A stretch of 17,233 nucleotides of DNA, taken from the NCBI GenBank assembly GCA_902797275.1, contig CADBSI010000068.1, positions 1-17,233 of the forward strand, in the 5' to 3' direction. Below are positions 15,393 to 17,233 of this stretch, in pieces. This DNA is from an uncultured Erysipelotrichaceae bacterium. Its GTDB lineage: Bacteria; Bacillota_I; Bacilli_A; RF39; UBA660. Both the position numbers and the translations under genes were made by a program. Each line of letters begins with the position of its first letter. Position 1 is the stretch's first letter. Under the pieces are notes generated by a model that did no database searches, was not told the DNA's origin, and saw only the letters and a list, made by a program, of their open reading frames with translations.

Positions 15393-16809
15393 GTTTTTAG
15401 ATGATTATGTTAATAAAATGTATTTAAATTCTAATATTAATATGAGTTTAGAACAAAGAAATTTATATAAGAAAGATGATTATTATGTTTTATTAAAACC
15501 AGTTGTTTTATTACTTAAAAAGTATCCTGATTATTCTTTAGAAGAGTTAAGAAATAAGTTATTTGAAGAGTCTGGTTTAAGAGAAAAAATAAAAAAATTT
15601 ATTTATGAAGATAAAATGACACCTGGAGCAGTTATTACTTATGGAACTAATAATTATAGAGAAACTTTGGTAATAGGTAATAGAGAAGAAGTAGTCTTTA
15701 AAAATGGAAAAATTATTCCAAGTATTAAAGAAATGACTTATGATACGATTTTTGATCTAGCATCTATTACTAAACTTTTTACAAGTGTTAGTATTCTTTT
15801 ATTAGTATCAAAAGGTATGATTAATTTAGATGATAAAATAGTAAAATATGCAAGTAATTTTAAAAATTTAAGAGATGTTTCTATTTATGATTTATTAAGT
15901 TTTAAAGTACCTCTTAAAACAAGTAAAAGATTAGATGATGTGTCTTTTATGGAAGCTAAAGATATTTTAAATAATATAGAAGTTTCTTCTCTTGAACATT
16001 TTAAAAACCCTTATACTGATATGGGAGCAATTGTTTTAAAATATGTAATAGAAAATGCTTCTGGTATGCCTTTTTATGATTTTTTAGATAAAGAAATACT
16101 AAGTCCTTTATTAATGCAAGATACTAATTATCAAACTAAGTATAAATTAGATAGAGTAGCTTCTACTACTTTAGGTGGTATTATAACAAATGATGGTTTT
16201 ATAAGAGATACAACAGGGGTTAAAGGTTTACCTCATGATAAGAAAGCTAGAGTTTTACTTCCTAATGGTATGCCAGGTCATGCTGGCTTGTTTTCAACAG
16301 CTAAAGACATGTCTTTATTTGCTAAAGGATTAATAAATAAACAAGTTTTACCAATGAATTATTTAGATAGTTTAGCTGTAAATAGAACTGGTAAAAAGGA
16401 AATTGTAGATGGATCTGAAAAATATGTTCAATACTTAGGCTATTTATGCTATTTAAAACATCCTAATTTAAAAGATTCCGAACTATTTCATGCCATGTCA
16501 GGCAAAAGTTTTGCATCAGCTGGTTTTACTGGTGGCGAGTTAACAATTGATCCTTTAAATGAAATATATTTCTTTCTAGGAACCAATAGAGTTCATAATA
16601 GAATTATTAGAAATACATCTGGTAAAGATATAAAAGAATTAGAAGTAGATGGAAGTATTATTCCAAATGCTAGTAAATTTGCTTGGCAAAGAGATGAGTA
16701 TTTAGTTCATCCTTGTTTAAAACTTGCTATTCAATATAAGATGTTAGAGGACTTTTATAAATTATGCAAAGAAAAAATTCCAACAAAAGAAATAACTAAA
16801 AAGCTTTAA
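15382..16809 (+). CDS. serine beta-lactamase-like hydrolase (class C / penicillin-binding-like family) with N-terminal extension
   Basis: A 475-residue serine hydrolase of the beta-lactamase/transpeptidase-like fold. Members cleave beta-lactams, D-amino-acid peptides, muropeptides or esters. The catalytic domain starts near 80 (TPGAVITYG) and has SITK (Ser128, Lys131: nucleophile and base) in FDLASITKLFTS, then YTD (211-213) in place of YxN, GHAGLFSTAKD (299-309) and GFTGGELTID (381-390). At the position of the third KTG/HTG motif the sequence is SAG (379-381), without the usual Lys or His. Residues 1-75 form a helical extension with no signal peptide, and no membrane anchor is seen, so a cytoplasmic location is likely. 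A similar location is known for some muropeptide-recycling relatives. It is coupled to the upstream C26 hydrolase, which suggests a joint pathway. Substrate unknown. Confidence 0.82.
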   Translation: MLDKFLDDYVNKMYLNSNINMSLEQRNLYKKDDYYVLLKPVVLLLKKYPDYSLEELRNKLFEESGLREKIKKFIYEDKMTPGAVITYGTNNYRETLVIGNREEVVFKNGKIIPSIKEMTYDTIFDLASITKLFTSVSILLLVSKGMINLDDKIVKYASNFKNLRDVSIYDLLSFKVPLKTSKRLDDVSFMEAKDILNNIEVSSLEHFKNPYTDMGAIVLKYVIENASGMPFYDFLDKEILSPLLMQDTNYQTKYKLDRVASTTLGGIITNDGFIRDTTGVKGLPHDKKARVLLPNGMPGHAGLFSTAKDMSLFAKGLINKQVLPMNYLDSLAVNRTGKKEIVDGSEKYVQYLGYLCYLKHPNLKDSELFHAMSGKSFASAGFTGGELTIDPLNEIYFFLGTNRVHNRIIRNTSGKDIKELEVDGSIIPNASKFAWQRDEYLVHPCLKLAIQYKMLEDFYKLCKEKIPTKEITKKL

Positions 16810-16846
16810 AATGTGTCAAATATATGTAAATTTGAAAAGTTTTTTT
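16798..16846 (+). terminator. weak possible terminator after the serine hydrolase gene
   Basis: AAAAAGCTTT (16798-16807, the end of the gene) can pair with AAAGTTTTTT (16836-16845), with one G-T wobble, over a 28-base loop, ending in a T run. The large loop and poor G-C content make this doubtful. Another pair, GTCAAA (16815-16820) / TTTGAC (16855-16860), competes with it. Confidence 0.3.
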
Positions 16847-16869
16847 AAATTTTTTTTGACTAGATTTTT

Positions 16870-16898
16870 TTTACAAAAGTAGAATTTATAAATATTAT
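16870..16898 (+). promoter_or_regulatory. candidate promoter in the AT-rich gap (distal)
   Basis: TTTACA (16870-16875), 17 bases, TATTAT (16893-16898). It follows three T runs (16840-16846, 16850-16857, 16865-16872), which can act as UP-element-like or curved DNA. It would give a leader of about 160 bases before ATG 17066. Confidence 0.45.
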
Positions 16899-16987
16899 TT
16901 TTTAAATAAAGAAAATTGTTTCTAGCAAAAATAAATTTTTCTTTATTTTTTAATTTAAATCGAGAATTTAAAAAGTGGTTTTATGAT

Positions 16988-17016
16988 TTGCATTTTTTAA
17001 TATTATCTGTTATGGT
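16988..17016 (+). promoter_or_regulatory. candidate extended -10 promoter (proximal) of the gene at 17066
   Basis: TTGCAT (16988-16993), a 17-base spacer ending in TGT, and TATGGT (17011-17016). The TG at 17008-17009 forms an extended -10. It lies 50 bases before ATG 17066. Confidence 0.4.
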
Positions 17017-17065
17017 GTATTCATCCGGATCAAATTTACTTAAATATTTAAGTGGAAGGGGGAAT

Positions 17066-17233
17066 ATGAAAACTGAAATTTTACAAGTAAGAAATGATAT
17101 TTTGTTTTCTAATTTATTTAATGAGAAAGATATAAAAGCTGCCATCATGGGTAGCATCTCAGATCTTAGAATGTGATGTAAAAGAATTAAAAGGTAAAGT
17201 AAGTGTTAAAAATGTAAGACTAACAAGAACCAA
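17066..17233 (+). pseudogene. frameshifted N-terminus resembling PD-(D/E)XK (Rpn-like) transposase-nuclease, cut by window end
   Basis: ATG 17066 follows a purine-rich GGAAGGGGG and begins MKTEILQVRNDILFSNLFNE, which has the 'RNDxxFxxLF' opening typical of Rpn/PD-(D/E)XK nuclease-family transposase proteins. That frame stops at TGA 17174-17176 after only 36 residues. From about 17139 the +1 frame reads on without a stop to the window end: LPSWVASQILECDVKE then LKGKVSVKNVRLTRT, which continues the same family pattern. Skipping one base near 17138 joins the two parts. So either a one-base insertion broke the gene or the read has an indel error. The catalytic residues would lie beyond the window. 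Family assignment is from pattern memory and is tentative. The open frame upstream of 17066 (from a TTG at 16916) has no ribosome binding site and is not used. Confidence 0.42.

Noticed and set aside
16815..16860. GTCAAA/TTTGAC inverted repeat around AAATTT pairs
   Set aside because: The arms are six bases apart by 34 bases in extremely AT-rich DNA, so it has little weight as a structure.
16916..17065. 50-residue N-terminal extension with a hydrophobic stretch before the gene at 17066
   Set aside because: The TTG start has no ribosome binding site, the stretch contains a likely promoter (16988-17016), and the family pattern begins at ATG 17066.
1..17233. Mycoplasma-type code, CRISPR arrays, tRNA or rRNA genes, insertion-sequence ends, toxin-antitoxin pairs
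   Set aside because: TGA is used as a stop, and no regularly spaced direct repeats, RNA gene signatures, terminal inverted repeats with a transposase, or small toxin-antitoxin gene pairs were seen by eye.

Overview
The window is a very AT-rich stretch of bacterial chromosome whose genes lie almost entirely on the + strand in tightly packed operons with AGGAG-type ribosome binding sites. TGA works as a stop (for example at 2350-2352) and TGG encodes Trp, so this is the standard bacterial code and not the Mycoplasma code. Low GC, strong Shine-Dalgarno sites, TTGACA/TATAAT-like promoters and the gene families point to a Firmicutes/Bacilli lineage, perhaps one of the small-genome, uncultured gut Bacilli related to Mollicutes. 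The taxon is inference; no 16S gene is present. I saw no rRNA, tRNA, CRISPR array or complete insertion sequence.

Layout. (1) 1-5470 looks like one long + strand operon: the C-terminal half of ruvB, two tandem paralogous membrane proteins of unknown family, queA, an AI-2E-family transporter and an adenosine deaminase that starts with TTG. It ends in a hairpin terminator that lies inside the 3' end of the convergent tetR-like gene. (2) 5453-7383 holds that TetR-family regulator on the - strand and, divergently, two small membrane proteins (PF06541-like and DUF308/HdeD-like) ending at a clear intrinsic terminator. (3) 7530-10188 is a two-gene unit: a five-helix membrane protein with a large extracytoplasmic domain, and a type IV prepilin-like protein with a cysteine-rich C-terminus. 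(4) 10242-13172 is smc, encoding a chromosome condensation ATPase with unusually short coiled-coil arms. Its promoter is nested in the preceding terminator. (5) 13226-14488 is tig (trigger factor), with its own near-consensus promoter and terminator. (6) 14715-16809 is a coupled pair: a class-I glutamine-amidotransferase-like C26 hydrolase and a serine beta-lactamase-like hydrolase, both without signal peptides. (7) 16810-17233 is AT-rich, contains two candidate promoters, and ends in the frameshifted, window-truncated start of a protein resembling PD-(D/E)XK (Rpn-like) transposase-nucleases.

How the genes fit together. Housekeeping functions (recombination, tRNA queuosine synthesis, chromosome condensation, protein folding) alternate with lineage-specific envelope genes. 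The least explained parts are the paralogue pair between ruvB and queA, and the membrane protein/pilin-like pair before smc. No canonical defence, toxin-antitoxin or secondary-metabolite system is visible, so I claim none.
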